Below, piece by piece: positions 1 through 11,694 of a DNA stretch of 64,000 nt. The translations under genes were made by a program, and so were the position numbers. Position 1 is the stretch's first letter; each line of letters opens with the position of its first letter. The notes under the pieces are model-generated. The model was not told the origin of the DNA. It did no database searches and saw only the letters and a list, made by a program, of their open reading frames with translations. Source of the DNA: Atriophallophorus winterbourni (Eukaryota; Platyhelminthes; Trematoda; Plagiorchiida; Microphallidae); assembly GCA_013407085.1 (NCBI GenBank), contig JACCGJ010018416.1, forward strand, positions 1 to 64,000. Direction: 5' to 3'.

Positions 1-6
1 AACGGC

Positions 7-225
7 TTAATGTTCGTTTCTCATTGGCACATACATGTCGTCCAATTGAACGTGTTGATTCAATGACCGCATTGTGGAGTGCCACGCTTCGAGGAATTCC
101 CGTATGTAGAGCGTGCGTCCACTTGCAATGACTCTGGTTCCATTCCAGTTGACTTGGTGTCCTCCTTGCTCAACGTGAATTGATAGTATCGATTTGTAAT
201 CGTTCTTCGGGATTAATAACCACAT
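7..225 (-). pseudogene. C-terminal relic of a Penelope-like retroelement protein
   Basis: The minus-strand frame is open for 72 codons. It contains the stretch REFLEAWHS (residues 42-50) followed by SLNQHVQLDDMYVPMR, a pattern I know from the extreme C-terminus of the GIY-YIG region of Penelope-like or related retroelement proteins. The GIY-YIG core and the reverse transcriptase lie outside the window or are deleted, so this is a fragment. The family assignment is by motif memory only; a database search would settle it. Confidence 0.45.
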
Positions 226-535
226 AACGCGAACGATAACATTGAGTCCGGAAGTCCAATTGCCGTTGATGATCCGGAACTAGTTTTGGATATCTAGAGA
301 TTAAATTGCGTTCCATCAAATTGGTATGCTTTCGGAGCATCTCACGCGTTCGTTCAAACTTAGAACGTAAACTATGTAAACGTGAATTTGCCTGCTCAGG
401 TTTGCTGCGGAGTTGGCAAATCTTAATTGTTGATGGTAAACACACTTTAAAACGATCCCATTCAAGGCAGCAAGAATTCTCGGCAAGTTGAACTTCCTTC
501 GGTTCGTCCCTCAACATTTGTCGGTCACACGACAC
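170..535 (-). pseudogene. Open frame upstream of the PLE relic, unrecognised
   Basis: A 121-codon minus-strand frame, rich in Arg, Lys and Glu, with a helical middle (about residues 48-75). It overlaps the C-terminal PLE relic at 7-225 in another frame. It could be the N-terminal region of the same element brought next to the C-terminus by an internal deletion, because PLE proteins start with a charged helical region. No diagnostic motif is visible, so this is inference. Confidence 0.25.
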
Positions 536-543
536 ATGTCTTT

Positions 544-1725
544 TTACTCATTATTGGACATTAACTCCAATTTTAAGCTGCATGTGTGTTTTCTTGCTGT
601 ACGCTTAACACAGCATTGTTAAAGCTCGCAGTAGAATTAAGTGGATCATAGTTTGGCTTGATAGGCGAATGGCAGGTTGCAGCCACATGATATCTGATCA
701 ATTACACAATACGCTTCTGAAAGTTCTGCTCCAATAAGCAGGCCAACTGTGTTATCGGGATTATCATGTGAATCAAGATCCTGCAAATGATTAGCTGAAG
801 TGACGTAGTCTTGGTCATTTCATGATCACTCATTTCAGAAAGCTTCACGCACTCTTCTACCTCAAGCAGTTTTAATCTTAGTCAGGCCAATCGGGTAATG
901 TTAGTAGTCTTCACAAGTTTCAGCTTCAGACGCAGTTCTTAGGCTAATCGTGTCCTTGGACTACACCCGCTGGAAATAACAACAGAACCAGAGCATGAAA
1001 CATAGCCAGCAAATAGAAGACAGCCGACTTGCTCTTCCAAAAGTTTCTTTTCGTCGTTTTTGGTTTTTTTCTTTGAGTATTTCTCTCCAAGGCCACCAAA
1101 CATTTGACAATTTAATAAGTGAGATGCGCATGGTACCCAATTATTGCGCTTCGAAATGAATCCCTGAAAGACGAATGTTCAACAATTACAATGACAACGT
1201 GGCATCATAACTTCAAAAAGCGCGGAGAGGTAACACAAATTTAGGATCGAAAACTAATAAACATAAATCGTTCAGTAAAACAAAATTGATAATTGTGTAC
1301 AAAAATAAAAGCAGTTTCAAACACTTGCATGTCAGTAAAATACATTCAATTGTTAATGTTGCAATATATATAATGTTGGTATTGCGCCATCTAAATAATC
1401 ACCAATTATTGTCACTAATTGACGGATAAAAGTTAAGGTAGTGCACTAAAGTGGTCTTCTTGTGTTGAGGTAATGCAAATGACTAGCTTTGTGAAACAAA
1501 TTCAGCTGTTTTTTCAAGAAGCAAACAGTTTATGTACCTATTGTTTATTCACGACAAGCTTCTCCGAATTCCTAACTCAACATCTAATGATTAGCAGCAA
1601 CATAAAAACCAGTCTTTGTAGGTTGTATGCGGACAAGTCGTGGTTGTTGTATATTACTCAAACTCCTTTGTGCGTGGAGAATCCACGTACTGCATTCAAC
1701 ACCTTAATCTTGAGAATCTTACCGT
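544..1725. other. Non-coding, AT-rich
   Basis: No conserved protein segment, structural RNA or clear repeat was recognised. The plus-strand open frame at 1473-1748 has no family features and ends where CR1 homology starts. Confidence 0.5.
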
Positions 1726-3655
1726 TTGTTGAGAAACAAAGTTACTAAACTTGTCCAGGAGGATAAAGAAAATTATCAACTGAATCTGATGGATAAAATT
1801 GAACGAAATCCGAAGCTCCTCTTTCAGATCGTGGACAGAAAGGCCAGGGTAAAGCCAGGTGTTTCCGCTTTACTTACTACGACTGGAACTACATCCACAG
1901 CTCTCGAAGTCGCTAACGAACTTGCTCAATTTTACTCCAGAGTGTTCTACCCTAACGAGCGCGTATCCTACGATATACCTGCATTCAGATAGCAGAATAC
2001 AATACACGAAATCGTTGTGAAACCCGAGAGTGTCCTGGTAAAGCTACGCGGGTTAAATACAAAAAAATCCCCGGGTGCTGATGAAATAACATTATTCATA
2101 CTAAAGCAATGCGCCAATGCTCTATTCTCACCACTCTCTGACCTTATCAACCTGTCCTTGAGTTGTAGCACGGTTGCTAATGACTATAAAAATGGATTAA
2201 TCACTCCGATATACAAAGGAGGGAACCGATCGGATGTGTCTAACTACAGACCAGTAACGTTGTTGTCAGTGGTCTCTAAAGTTCTCGAACGACTTGTGGC
2301 TGAGATCTTATCAAACACTTGGAACAAAATAGGCTTCTTTCCATCGCACAGCACGGATTCAGGACAAGACACTCCTGTCTCACCAATCTTCTCATAAATC
2401 TTGATAATTGGACTCGAGCCGTGGACGATGGATGCCCTATCGTTGCTTGTTACTGGGACATGTCTGAAGATTTCGACCGTGTTCACCACAGCATACTGAT
2501 ACAAAAATTGGAGCAGCTTGGTGTGTGCGGCAGACTATTGGCTTGGATAAAGGATTACTTGACTGACAGAGTTATAAGGGTTAGAGTTGATGGGGCACTA
2601 TCCAGCCCATTAGAAGTTACAAGTGGACTACATCAAGACTCAGTCTTGGGGCTAATACTCTTCCTCGTGTACGCGAATGATATACCCGAAATCGTACGTA
2701 GCAAAATCATTTTATTTGTGGATGATATCAAAGTCTGGACTAGCATACACACCATAGAAGATTGCCAAATTCTCCAAAATGATCTCGAATCACTTCATAA
2801 TTGGTCCTTGCGGAACTGCCTTCCATTCAACATCCAAAAATGTAAAATGTTAAACGTCGGTAAATCATTCGAATTCACATACTCTCTGGAATCTCAGCAA
2901 CTTTCATGGGTTACTGAAGAGAAAGACCTGGGCGTGTGGATTAGCAGTAACCTGAAGTCTTCACGGCACTGTTCTGTTGTATACAAAAAGTCCTGCCAAA
3001 TCTTAGCATCGCTCAGAAGGATCTTTGGTCGTTTCTCAAAGCAGATACTCCCACGTATAATTAACACCTATATCAGACCAACAATGGAGTATGCTGTTCA
3101 AGCATGGTCCCCATGGTTACAAAAGGACATGACCTTGCTGCAACGGGTATACAACCGCGTTACAAAACTGGTGACCGGTCTATACAACAGGCCATACGAG
3201 GAGCGGATTGCAACGCTAAACCTCTTTGAATTTTCGTACCGTCGTCTCAGGGGTGACTTGATCCTGCTTTTCAACATTCTGCATACAGTGGGTCATCCAC
3301 TTGAACACCTGTTTCACCGGCAAGAAGCACGTGGTAGTAGATCGCATGGCTACAAGTTAATTATTCCACACTCCAGATCAAATTGTCGAAGGTTTTTTTG
3401 CTGTCAGAGTCTCTTTTTTTGTGGAACTCCCTGCCCCCACATATCATTTGCGCAACAAGCCTGAACATGTTCAAGGCCGAACTTAACAAGTATATGTTGA
3501 CGAAGCCCAACCTTGCACCTGAATACACGCGCTGACTTTCCATATGTATAAAACATTTGTGTTGTTTTTATGAATTCCCTATATTTTTAATCTGTGGTTA
3601 CTGTAAAGTATTTGCTTTTTGGACCATTAAAACTTTGAATTACTTTAAATTACTT
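1726..3655 (+). mobile_element. CR1-type LINE, 5'-truncated and decayed (CR1-1)
   Basis: The linker before the reverse transcriptase (RT) is read from 1726. RT motifs follow at 2017-2397 (KSPGADEIT, then PIYKGGNRSDVSNYRPVTLL), and after a frameshift near 2320 the rest of the RT and the C-terminal region run to 3464. The element is inactive. The canonical YLDISKAFD reads YWDMSEDFD, SGVPQGSVLG reads SGLHQDSVLG, the FADD catalytic box reads FVDD, and a poly-T frameshift at about 3392 breaks the C-terminus. The 3' end is marked by the degenerate tandem TTTGAATTACTTTAAATTAC near 3633-3655. The endonuclease domain is missing, and no target-site duplication was found. Confidence 0.85.
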
Positions 3656-6479
3656 TGAGTTATAACCAATAAAATACTTGTAACAAGCATATGAACCGTG
3701 CATGGTAAAGACGTAAATGGAGATGTGCACAATGAACACAACCAAGATAATATTTTTGAGAAATGAGATAATCCTGAAAAACAGAGCTGAGCAAATTGAA
3801 ATTCAGGCTGAACTTTTTATTGAATGGAAAATTCATTGTTTCATTCTATTACATCATATTCGTTTTGTGGGAGCTTCATTCAGATATTTGCCTGAGTAAA
3901 AGGGTTTAATGGTTCCTTTAATAGAAAAATAGAAAAATAGATGACCTACACAACCTGGGTCATAGCCAAGTTCACATATACAATAAAAATTATATGGAAG
4001 CAAAGTAATAATTGAAATGCTTTATTCGAAATTTATTTCTTACAGAGCTGTAAAGCGTTTTAAGTAGTATGAACGTGAAAAATAAATTATTATCATGAAA
4101 AGAAGAAGCAAATTTCAATAATTTTGTGAATGGCATATGATCATTTCTGTATTATCGTTATTAACGTTAAAATATAGATCTCATGTGCTAATTCGCAGTT
4201 TCAATTTATCGTTGACGCATCTAATCTTTGTGGTAACGTAAATAATTTTAACTGTTCAGATTACTCATGAGTACCAAATAACTTAAAAAGTTCACAAATT
4301 TAACCAATCTGAAGGTCAACTCTGATTTTCACCGTCGTTGCAGCATATCTAACTTCTAATTTTACGTAAAATGTCATATTCTGAATAAGAGATTCTTACG
4401 TTTTTATATTCGAAATCCGCTTGAATATGAATTTTGATACCACTTTTGTTTTTGCTTTGTACAGCTAGCTAACGTTGTTACTTTGTGTACACAAGACAGA
4501 TTATAATGCGGTGACCTCGTAATAATATACGTATTCACATACTGCACTATTACGCACAATAATAGAATTTGCGCTGCTTTCAAGCATATGATTGGGAGAT
4601 TGCACAATTAATGCCATTTTAGGATTTGGGTGTCAAGTGTTGGTGGTAAACGTATTAGTTTGCAATTTTTTTCCAACGATGTGTGGACATAGCAATCCCT
4701 GAATGTGTTTATTGGACAGATATCAGCATGGGCTTAGATGTAAAAGCTCTGAATTTTTTGAGTAATCGGGTAACGCGGTGATGAAGCTTTCTTATATTTA
4801 AAAGTTCCGGAGAATACATAGACTGACTAAATGTTCCGTAGACAATTTATGTAGGTGTTGAATTAGAGGGGTTATCTTTGCTGGTGTGTCAGCAAACCTG
4901 AACCAAATTTTACGACTCAGCAATGTTATAGGTTTTCCGAATGCATTAATGTGTAATTTTGTGTCATTGTAACATAAATGCACTAAAGCTCTATGGAACT
5001 CAATGCGAGTCATGGACTCTAGCTGTTTAAGGGCTAGATCAAGGGACAGGTAAATCGTCTCAATTAGAGTGATGTTTCATCAACCACGGTGCCTCGAATT
5101 ATGTTGTACTATCCACTATCGTAGCTCAGCATCGCGTTTGTCTGCTAACCCACTCATTAAAATCGTTTTAAAGTGTGTCTAAATAAGCTGAGTACATTGC
5201 ATGTCAGCTTGGAAACCATTGATTAAACCAAACTAGATTCTACTCTGTGTTAAAACTAACACAAATTTGACAATGATGTGTATGCTGGCGGAGGGTGTAA
5301 TTACGTTTACGTTCTAATTACTGTTCTCGGTTTCAGATCTACGCAAATATCACTGACTTGGTAAACGTGATAATAACTTACTCCTTGAATACTTCAAAAT
5401 AAAACAAAGCTGACTGCAAATGTTAATCATCGGCAATCACAACTGAAATGCATTGTGACCAATTCGCTATTTTTAATAGACTTTGTCAAAGCGGAGACTT
5501 TTGGAGATCGAATCGCTAATTCATTTTTAAGAACCTGCAGAAACAAAAAAATACAATTTCATCTAACCATCATTCGATTGAATCATTTCGGTGGTTCAGA
5601 TGATGTGAACCGAGGTCAAAAGTCAAGAGGCCAGCAGACATGGGCAGATTAAAGCTAATCTTGCTGTCTTCATTTGATAAAGGCAACACAACAGAAAACG
5701 GTTGTGATGTGTTCCATACCATATGCTAATGAAATTTTAATCTATCTAAGATCGGGAGATTGTGTTACGGGTTTCGAAGTGGATTAAACTATTCCCGTCT
5801 ATGTGATGATGCGTATAATTAAAAGTAATGAGTGTGCGTTCATAAAATGGTTCACGAACTATTTGTTCATGAAACTAAATTGATGTAATGTCATAACTTC
5901 TGTTTAAAATATTGGTATGAAGTTGAAGAGTAAACAGCATTGCTGATGATGTTTTGTATAAGAGAAGGCGAATTGCTATATCAGATAGAATCAAAGTCCA
6001 ATAGCCGGGTCGAATTCATGGAATCTAGCGTCATGCAGTTAGCTGATTGGTCAGATTAAAGCATTATCGGGAATCCTTATACACTTATAAGTATAAAAAA
6101 GCTTTTCAAATTGTTTAAAAAGTTATTCTGGAATTACGAATGAATATTCTACAAAGCCTCTTGTTGGTATCTTCAATTATTGATGAAGTTGGGCATGCCA
6201 AAACTTTCTCAATTTAACAAGGTTTCCATGGGCGAACCTAGGGAAGGATCATTACAGTATGCCCAATACGAAAATTGTTCCTTGATTATCCTGAACACAT
6301 ACCGCGCTTATCTCTCGATTATTCACGGCGCAATACTGATAAATTCATATATTCCCCTTTAATTGTATGAAGTGTAAATTCCTGTGGAATGATACACAGT
6401 TAAAAATAAATTCTGTGATTAGGTGGTCTTATCAGCTTTATATAGGTAGATATATAGATATATATCAGAGTCGCATGAA
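3656..6479. other. Non-coding, apparently low-copy sequence
   Basis: No recognisable protein, RNA gene or copy of another part of this window was found. The short open frames here (for example 4404-4607, 4798-5013 and 5455-5652) lack family features and are what AT-rich DNA gives by chance. Confidence 0.4.
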
Positions 6480-7620
6480 TATTCATGTTCTACAGCTTTA
6501 CGAATGATTATACAGTCCGATTTGGGAGAAACAAACTCTCCCGAGGCGTTTGCAACGATAGGCAATACTCAGTTATAGGGCGTCAGTTGCACGACTGCAG
6601 TGTGAACTTCTTTCAGCAGCCAAGAGCTGTATCTGCTCCTCCCCAGCTTGCTGACGACGCTTTAGACAATGCCTTCAAGGTGAGCTCTGAAGAGCAAATT
6701 ATTCACAAATCGCGAAGTCAATGCCCAGAGCTTTCATATCTGTTTTGCGAACGTCTTTGTACCGCAAGTGCGGTCTGCCCAATAGTCGACTTCCTAATTG
6801 CAACTCACCATAGAGTAGATCTTTCGAAATACGACTATTTTCCATTCTGTAGACATGACCAAGCCACCGCAGGCGGCACTAACCTAATAGGGTGAGCATG
6901 CTCTGTAGACCAGCTTTTGAAAGCACTTCAGCATTAGTCACTCTGTCCATCCACAATAAGTTCAAGATACGATGGATGCTTCGTAGATGGAAAGCATTCA
7001 GCTTCCGTTCGTCTCTTGCGTGGGTGGTCCAGGTTTCACTGCCGTACAGTAAAGCATTTAGTACCCACGCGCTTTATACCATCATCTTTGTCTTTACAGT
7101 CAACTTGCGGTTACCCCAAACACGAGAGTTTAATCGGGACAAAATGACAGCTGCTCTGCCAATCTGCTTATCAATCAACGTGTCTAGGTTATCCGCAATG
7201 GTTCAAGCAAGATATGTGAAATGATGTGCTGGTTCAAGCTTACAGTATCCGACAGTGATTATATGAGGCGATGCAATCTGTTGACCAAGGACTTTTGTCT
7301 TACTCATGCTGATTGTTAGCCCAAAGGCTTTGCATGCTAACGAAAAACAATCCATTAGTGATTGGAGGTTCTGTTAGGCGTGAGCGATAAAGGCTGCATC
7401 GTCGGCAAACCGCAGGTCACGGATTAGTACACCCCGTGTCTTGGTTTGTGCTCTCAATGGGTTCAGGTTGAACACCTTGCCATCACTTCGCGTGCGTAGG
7501 GAAATGCTTTCTGTTCTCGTCCTAAAATCGTGCTTCAGAAGAAGAGCAATCAAAATGCCGAACAGCGTGGGAGCAAGAATCACCCTTGTTTGACGCATTA
7601 GCGAATTTGAAAGGCTTCTG
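6480..7620 (-). mobile_element. LINE reverse transcriptase C-terminal half, decayed
   Basis: On the minus strand the order is: the RT segment around motifs B and C (RQTRVILAPTLFGI, then RDLRFADDAAFIAHA) at 7598-7374; a connection region with the usual LNALLYGSETW and WLGHVYRM type stretches around 7100-6850; and a tail resembling CxxCGRVCFSQIGLYNHS near 6550-6490, a C2H2-like end found in one invertebrate LINE group. Stops and frameshifts break the frame. This element is not CR1 and differs from the RTE copies elsewhere in the window; the exact clade is uncertain. Confidence 0.7.
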
Positions 7621-7660
7621 AACCGAAACCGTTAAAATGGACTGAGCTCTTCATGCCTGA

Positions 7661-7687
7661 GTTCAATTCAATTCAATTCAATTCAAT
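7661..7687. repeat. (ATTCA)n microsatellite, 3' tail of CR1-2
   Basis: Five tandem ATTCA units. On the minus strand they read as (TTGAA)n directly after the CR1-2 3' region. Short TTGAA(TC) repeats end the other CR1 copies in this window (22,019 and 49,897), so this is the 3' terminal repeat of the LINE. Confidence 0.75.
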
Positions 7688-8757
7688 GGTCTAAAAAGCA
7701 TATAGCTTTTCAAAAACCACAGAATTATCTGGGAATTAAGAATACCATAGGTAGTAAAAGCGGGATTTGTTTGCTTACTGCGCAGTTCAGGAATGAGGTA
7801 AAAATCCATAAACCACAAACTGTTTTCAATCGGTTGGGTGGCACATGTAAATCCATGGGGTCAAGATGTATAGTTTACTTCGATGCATGGATTCAAAGTT
7901 CAAAGCATTTATGCTGCAGAATATATAGATTCAATGTTTGGATTGGTCTACATGTTGTTGTCCAACATTACAGGGTATGGATTTCCAGGTAAAACACACG
8001 TACAGCATAAAAATACCTTCTACAGTTGGGACTCGAGTCGGGAATAAATACGGTGTAGTTATGACTCCTGCTGGTTCGGGGTGGTAGTCGTGTGAATAGT
8101 TTATTCACTGGATGGTTGGGGGTACGCATTATATTGAACATAAGAATCAAATCTTCTCTGAGACAGCGGTAGCGAGAGTCGAACAGATCGAGACTTGTAA
8201 TGCGATCATCGTATTGTTAGAGCTTTAAACCACGTACGAGCTTGGTGGTCCGATGATATATTTTCTGCAAGAGGCTGATATCCTTTTGTAGTCAGGGTGA
8301 CCAAGCCCTAACAGCATACTCCATGGTCGGCCTCAAGTACGTATTTATTATTCGATGAACAGTTTGCTTCGTGAAACTCCCGAACACGTGTTTTAGCAGA
8401 AGTAGTACTTTTGACGTCTTTTCACAGACAGCTGTGGCGTTATGTGACGGTTTCAAATTGCTGCTCACCCAAACACCCAAGTCCTTCTCTTTGTCAGTGC
8501 TTTCAAGAATATGGTAACCAAGGGTGTAAGAGAACTCGAAATGTCTTCTAACAGTCAATACCTTTTCTAGCATTGAACGGAAGTTTATTTCTAAATGAGC
8601 AGTCCCGTAACTAATCGAGGTCCAGCTGAAGCTGTCTACAATCTTCAGTTGTGCGTACTTGTGTCCACAGCTCGATGTCATCCGCGAATAACAATATTTT
8701 GCAGAGAAAAAGTTTCGGTAAGTTGTCGTAAAAAGCCTATTAAACGATAATTTCAAT
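7661..8757 (-). mobile_element. CR1-type LINE fragment, RT C-terminal part (CR1-2)
   Basis: The minus-strand frame at 8756-8292 encodes the RT connection region (KDLGVWVSSNLKPSHN, then RIINTYLRPTMEYAVRAWSP). It continues after a frameshift to 8150-7968 (a form of the CR1 C-terminal region) and ends in (TTGAA)n at 7661. The catalytic motifs are missing, so it is 5'-truncated. Relatives at 23,985-24,455 and 56,427-56,922 have the same 5' part. Confidence 0.8.
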
Positions 8758-9754
8758 GTCTAAGTTTGTTGTATTGTTACATTCTCGAGCGAAACTAATC
8801 TAACTGCTCCAACTGACGATGAAAAACAGTCCGAAACTGTTGTACTACGTAAGTGATTGGGATTTGAGCAACACATTTATTTGTACAGGAGATAATTTCG
8901 ATATTATTGGATTTCATTTTCATATTCTCATGTAATCATTCACATATTGATGATAAAAGTTTGAAAATGCTGTTTCGTTCTGATGGATTTATATCTCTGG
9001 TAGCTGCTCACTCATATTGTGCAAGTGAGAAGTGCGTAGGCTAATCAGTAGCTTTCGAGTGATATGCATAGCACAACCGTGTAGCACAACACAAGTGAAA
9101 TTAGCACCAAAAGGGCCAAGGGCAACAATTGTTTGAAAACAGGATCAGATGGAGAATGTTAGCCGCTATTGAATGACATGGAACTCGTCAAAGTGCGTCA
9201 AACGAGCCTCAAGTCGTGAGGGACTGGGATGGAACCAGTAAGCACGAAATCGATTGTCAAATCTAAAGGGAGTGACAGCCGGACTGGATGTGTCGATGGC
9301 AGAGTCGTGATAAGCAGGTTCATCAACATTTGCGTAATGAAAGCGTTGAGCCATTTGCATTATATATTGTGGCGAGATTCGTGAGTAAGCGCGCCAAACG
9401 TTAACACGATGAAACTGATAAAAGAAGCTGGGTGGATCACATTGAACTGCGATTGTCAGAATCATTTGTGATCAACGTAATCTACATAAGAACAGGTAGC
9501 GCGGTTTGAGTGTGATTTATTTAGCGAACACTTTGTCAGCCTACAAGAATGATAACCTCCTGATCAATGTTTGAGGATGCTCTACGTTAAATTGGTAGAT
9601 AATTGCTCAAATTATCGAATCAATACAAAAATGTTTCCAAAGTTTGTTCTGATTATACAATGACAAAATAAATTTAAGAAATCAGCAAAGTATTTGAATA
9701 TATTCGAGACCGATCGGGAGTCCATGATCATGAAAATAGAGTTTGCAATGAATC

Positions 9755-9796
9755 GGTTATAGTAAGTTTTTGGTAACGTTTCGCTTCTGAACACAG
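9755..9796 (+). repeat. Left inverted repeat of the PLE (42 bp)
   Basis: It begins GGTTATAGTAAG and ends GAACACAG. It is identical over 42 bp to the reverse complement of 11640-11681. It contains the 3' half of the minus-strand hammerhead motif. Confidence 0.9.
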
Positions 9797-9813
9797 AAGC
9801 TTCGTCAGACCAA
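9770..9813 (-). ncRNA. Hammerhead ribozyme motif in the PLE 3' end
   Basis: Read on the minus strand: stem I strand TTGGT, core CTGACGA, one extra A, a perfect 7-bp stem II GCTTCTG/CAGAAGC with loop TGTT, then GAAA, a two-base stem III CG, the cleavage-site bases TT, and the second stem I strand ACCAA, which pairs fully with TTGGT. Hammerheads with minimal stem III in the terminal repeats of Penelope-like elements are established knowledge and are thought to act best as dimers. The extra A after the core is a mild deviation; self-cleavage has not been shown here. Confidence 0.75.
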
Positions 9814-9979
9814 GGGTGTCGATACGAACAGTGTTGAGGTTTAAATGGCATTCTCTTGACCAATCCTGATTTTTCTAAGCTAGACAGGGGAGATCAAGAT
9901 AATTGATCAACACCTCCTAATTGCTGTGTTCATCCCTAATTATTTATTAATTGCACAGGTCAGCGTCTGCTGACACTGC

Positions 9980-11569
9980 TTACGTCACCATGTGCGTATT
10001 AGGTGTGATGGTAATCCTTATCCGCTGCAAAACCGAACGCCAGATAGTTGAGATATTCGCCTCATCCTCCTTGTTCATCGCATTCGCCCCAGCCTTTGTT
10101 ATTTCAACAGCCTCGGCGTGAAGTCTTTCCCTATAAGATTTCACACCCCGTCTTATCACTTTCACGTTATCAAGATCTACGCTGTGTCCAGTGTCTAACA
10201 CGTGTTCAGCTAGGGCAGAATCCCGAATCAGTGATTGATATTCACTGGGATTGCGGGGTCGCTTTCCCACTCGTTTCCTGTGTTCGTTTACCCTAGTGCA
10301 GATTTCTCTAGACGTTTGTCCAATGTAAACACCAGCGCAACCCTTGCAGTTGATTTTGTAGATGCAGTTCGTCGCACAACCTAAAGGAGTCTTATCTTTG
10401 AGATGCATTAATACGGAGCGGAGAGTTCTACCTGCCTTATATGTAACTCTAATACCTGCGCTATTCAACATTTGACTTATTCCTTCGGAGGCGCTTTTGA
10501 CATACGGTAGAGATACCGTAGCTCGCCAAACTTTTTCCGTCTTCGGTTGCGGATGTTTAACTCGGTTCAACTGGCGCTTAATTAAGCTCTTGGGGTAACC
10601 ATGATTTGCAAGTCGGCGACTGACTTCTTCATGAGCTTGTCTCTTATCTGCATCATCGCTGCAAAGGCGGTCAACCTTGTAGAATAGCGATTTTGCTATG
10701 GACTGAAATACCCTTTTGGGGTGCGCAGATGTGAATCTCAAAATGGCATCCGTGTCGATAGGCTTACGATATACCGTTGTTCTAATCTTGCCGTTGTCTT
10801 TTTGCGCGAGACAGTCTAAGAACGGAAGTGTCCCTTCCGTAGACTCGGTTTCCTTTGTGACCTGGATTTTTGGATTCAAACTATTGAGATAACTATGAAA
10901 TGCTTCTAGTCTGTTTCGCTTTATGATGGCGAATGTATCGTCGACATAGCGCCACCATATCTTTGGTTTTAACGCTTCGTTTCTCAAAGCTATCTCTTCG
11001 AAGTTCTCCATGTACATATTCGCTAGCACTGGAGAAATGGGTGAGCCCATCGCTACACCATCGTTTTGCTTGTATAGCTGTCCATTAAATAAGAAGTGGT
11101 TCATATTTAGACAAATTGCTACACCGTTGATGATTTGTTGTACACTCAAGTTGGTACGATCCCTCAGGGTCATATCGGAGTTGAGTGATTTCCTCACTAA
11201 TTCTAAAGCGCTTGTAGTGTCAACATTCGTGAACAAGGAGCTTACGTCAAAACTAACCATCATCTCATCCTTCCCAATTGTTACGGTACTTAAGCGACGA
11301 ACAAAATCAAACGAGTTCATAATAAAAGAATTCGTGTTACCAACTAATGGTTTCAAAATCTGAGCAAGGTGCTTAGCCAATTCGTGTGTTGGGGATCCAA
11401 TGCCGTCTACAATGGGCCTTAAGGGGATGCCTGCCTTATGTATCTTCGGAAGTCCATAGAACCTGGGTGTCCGAGCAGATTTTGGGTAGAGCATGAACCA
11501 TAATCCCTGACCAAGGTTTTCCTTAATTCCTCGCAGGTATCTTGAAACAACCCTCTTACGGTTATTCAT
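9980..11569 (-). CDS. PLE reverse transcriptase with C-terminal GIY-YIG endonuclease
   Basis: 529 residues from the first Met; the frame is open further upstream to the truncated 5' end at about 11,639, so that Met is not the native start. RT motifs in order: PRFYGLPKIHK (35-45), LRPIVDGIGSPTH (50-62), VSFDVSSLFTNV (105-116), AMGSPISPVLANMYME (173-188) and the catalytic YVDD (208-211). A Cys-rich stretch (398, 402, 408, 411) precedes the GIY-YIG domain, which begins with GVYIGQT (413-419) and has Arg, His and Glu residues downstream. The RT copies element RNA and the endonuclease nicks the target. There is no internal stop or frameshift over about 1.6 kb, so the copy is recent, but the missing N-terminus probably makes it non-autonomous. 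Confidence 0.92.
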   Translation of the reverse strand: MNNRKRVVSRYLRGIKENLGQGLWFMLYPKSARTPRFYGLPKIHKAGIPLRPIVDGIGSPTHELAKHLAQILKPLVGNTNSFIMNSFDFVRRLSTVTIGKDEMMVSFDVSSLFTNVDTTSALELVRKSLNSDMTLRDRTNLSVQQIINGVAICLNMNHFLFNGQLYKQNDGVAMGSPISPVLANMYMENFEEIALRNEALKPKIWWRYVDDTFAIIKRNRLEAFHSYLNSLNPKIQVTKETESTEGTLPFLDCLAQKDNGKIRTTVYRKPIDTDAILRFTSAHPKRVFQSIAKSLFYKVDRLCSDDADKRQAHEEVSRRLANHGYPKSLIKRQLNRVKHPQPKTEKVWRATVSLPYVKSASEGISQMLNSAGIRVTYKAGRTLRSVLMHLKDKTPLGCATNCIYKINCKGCAGVYIGQTSREICTRVNEHRKRVGKRPRNPSEYQSLIRDSALAEHVLDTGHSVDLDNVKVIRRGVKSYRERLHAEAVEITKAGANAMNKEDEANISTIWRSVLQRIRITITPNTHMVT

Positions 11570-11639
11570 AATGGTCGTAGCTCTAAGGTTGTCAATAACC
11601 TGATACGGACCTTCAGCAAGGTGTGACTCTGCCTTATCT

Positions 11640-11681
11640 CTGTGTTCAGAAGCGAAACGTTACCAAAAACTTACTATAACC
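11640..11681 (+). repeat. Right inverted repeat of the PLE, half hammerhead
   Basis: Reverse complement of 9755-9796, identical over 42 bp. Read on the plus strand it contains the second strand of stem II, GAAA and the cleavage half of the hammerhead, but lacks the CTGACGA half. The element therefore has a complete motif at one end and an inverted half motif at the other. Confidence 0.85.
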
Positions 11682-11694
11682 AAATTTAAGAAAT

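Larger units (their letters stand above)
9683..11681 (-). mobile_element. Penelope-like retroelement, complete insertion
   Basis: A 1,999-bp insertion bounded by a 13-bp target-site duplication. It is coded on the minus strand. A perfect 42-bp inverted repeat lies at 9755-9796 and 11640-11681. Beyond the left arm, a 72-bp tail (9683-9754) follows on the element's 3' side. This organisation, with inverted ends, a one-sided extension and 5' truncation, is typical of PLEs. The element enters its reading frame at the 5' inverted repeat, so the N-terminal part of the protein is missing. A hammerhead motif lies across the left arm. Confidence 0.92.
9670..11694. repeat. 13-bp target-site duplication of the PLE insertion
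   Basis: AAATTTAAGAAAT occurs at 9670-9682 and again at 11682-11694, just outside the element. The copies of this locus in U2 (about 25,370) and U3 (about 42,060) carry the site once, so the empty site can be read directly. Confidence 0.9.

Noticed and set aside
6485..7224. Long plus-strand frames (136 and 110 codons)
   Set aside because: Antisense shadows of the minus-strand LINE reverse transcriptase, whose motifs are clear.
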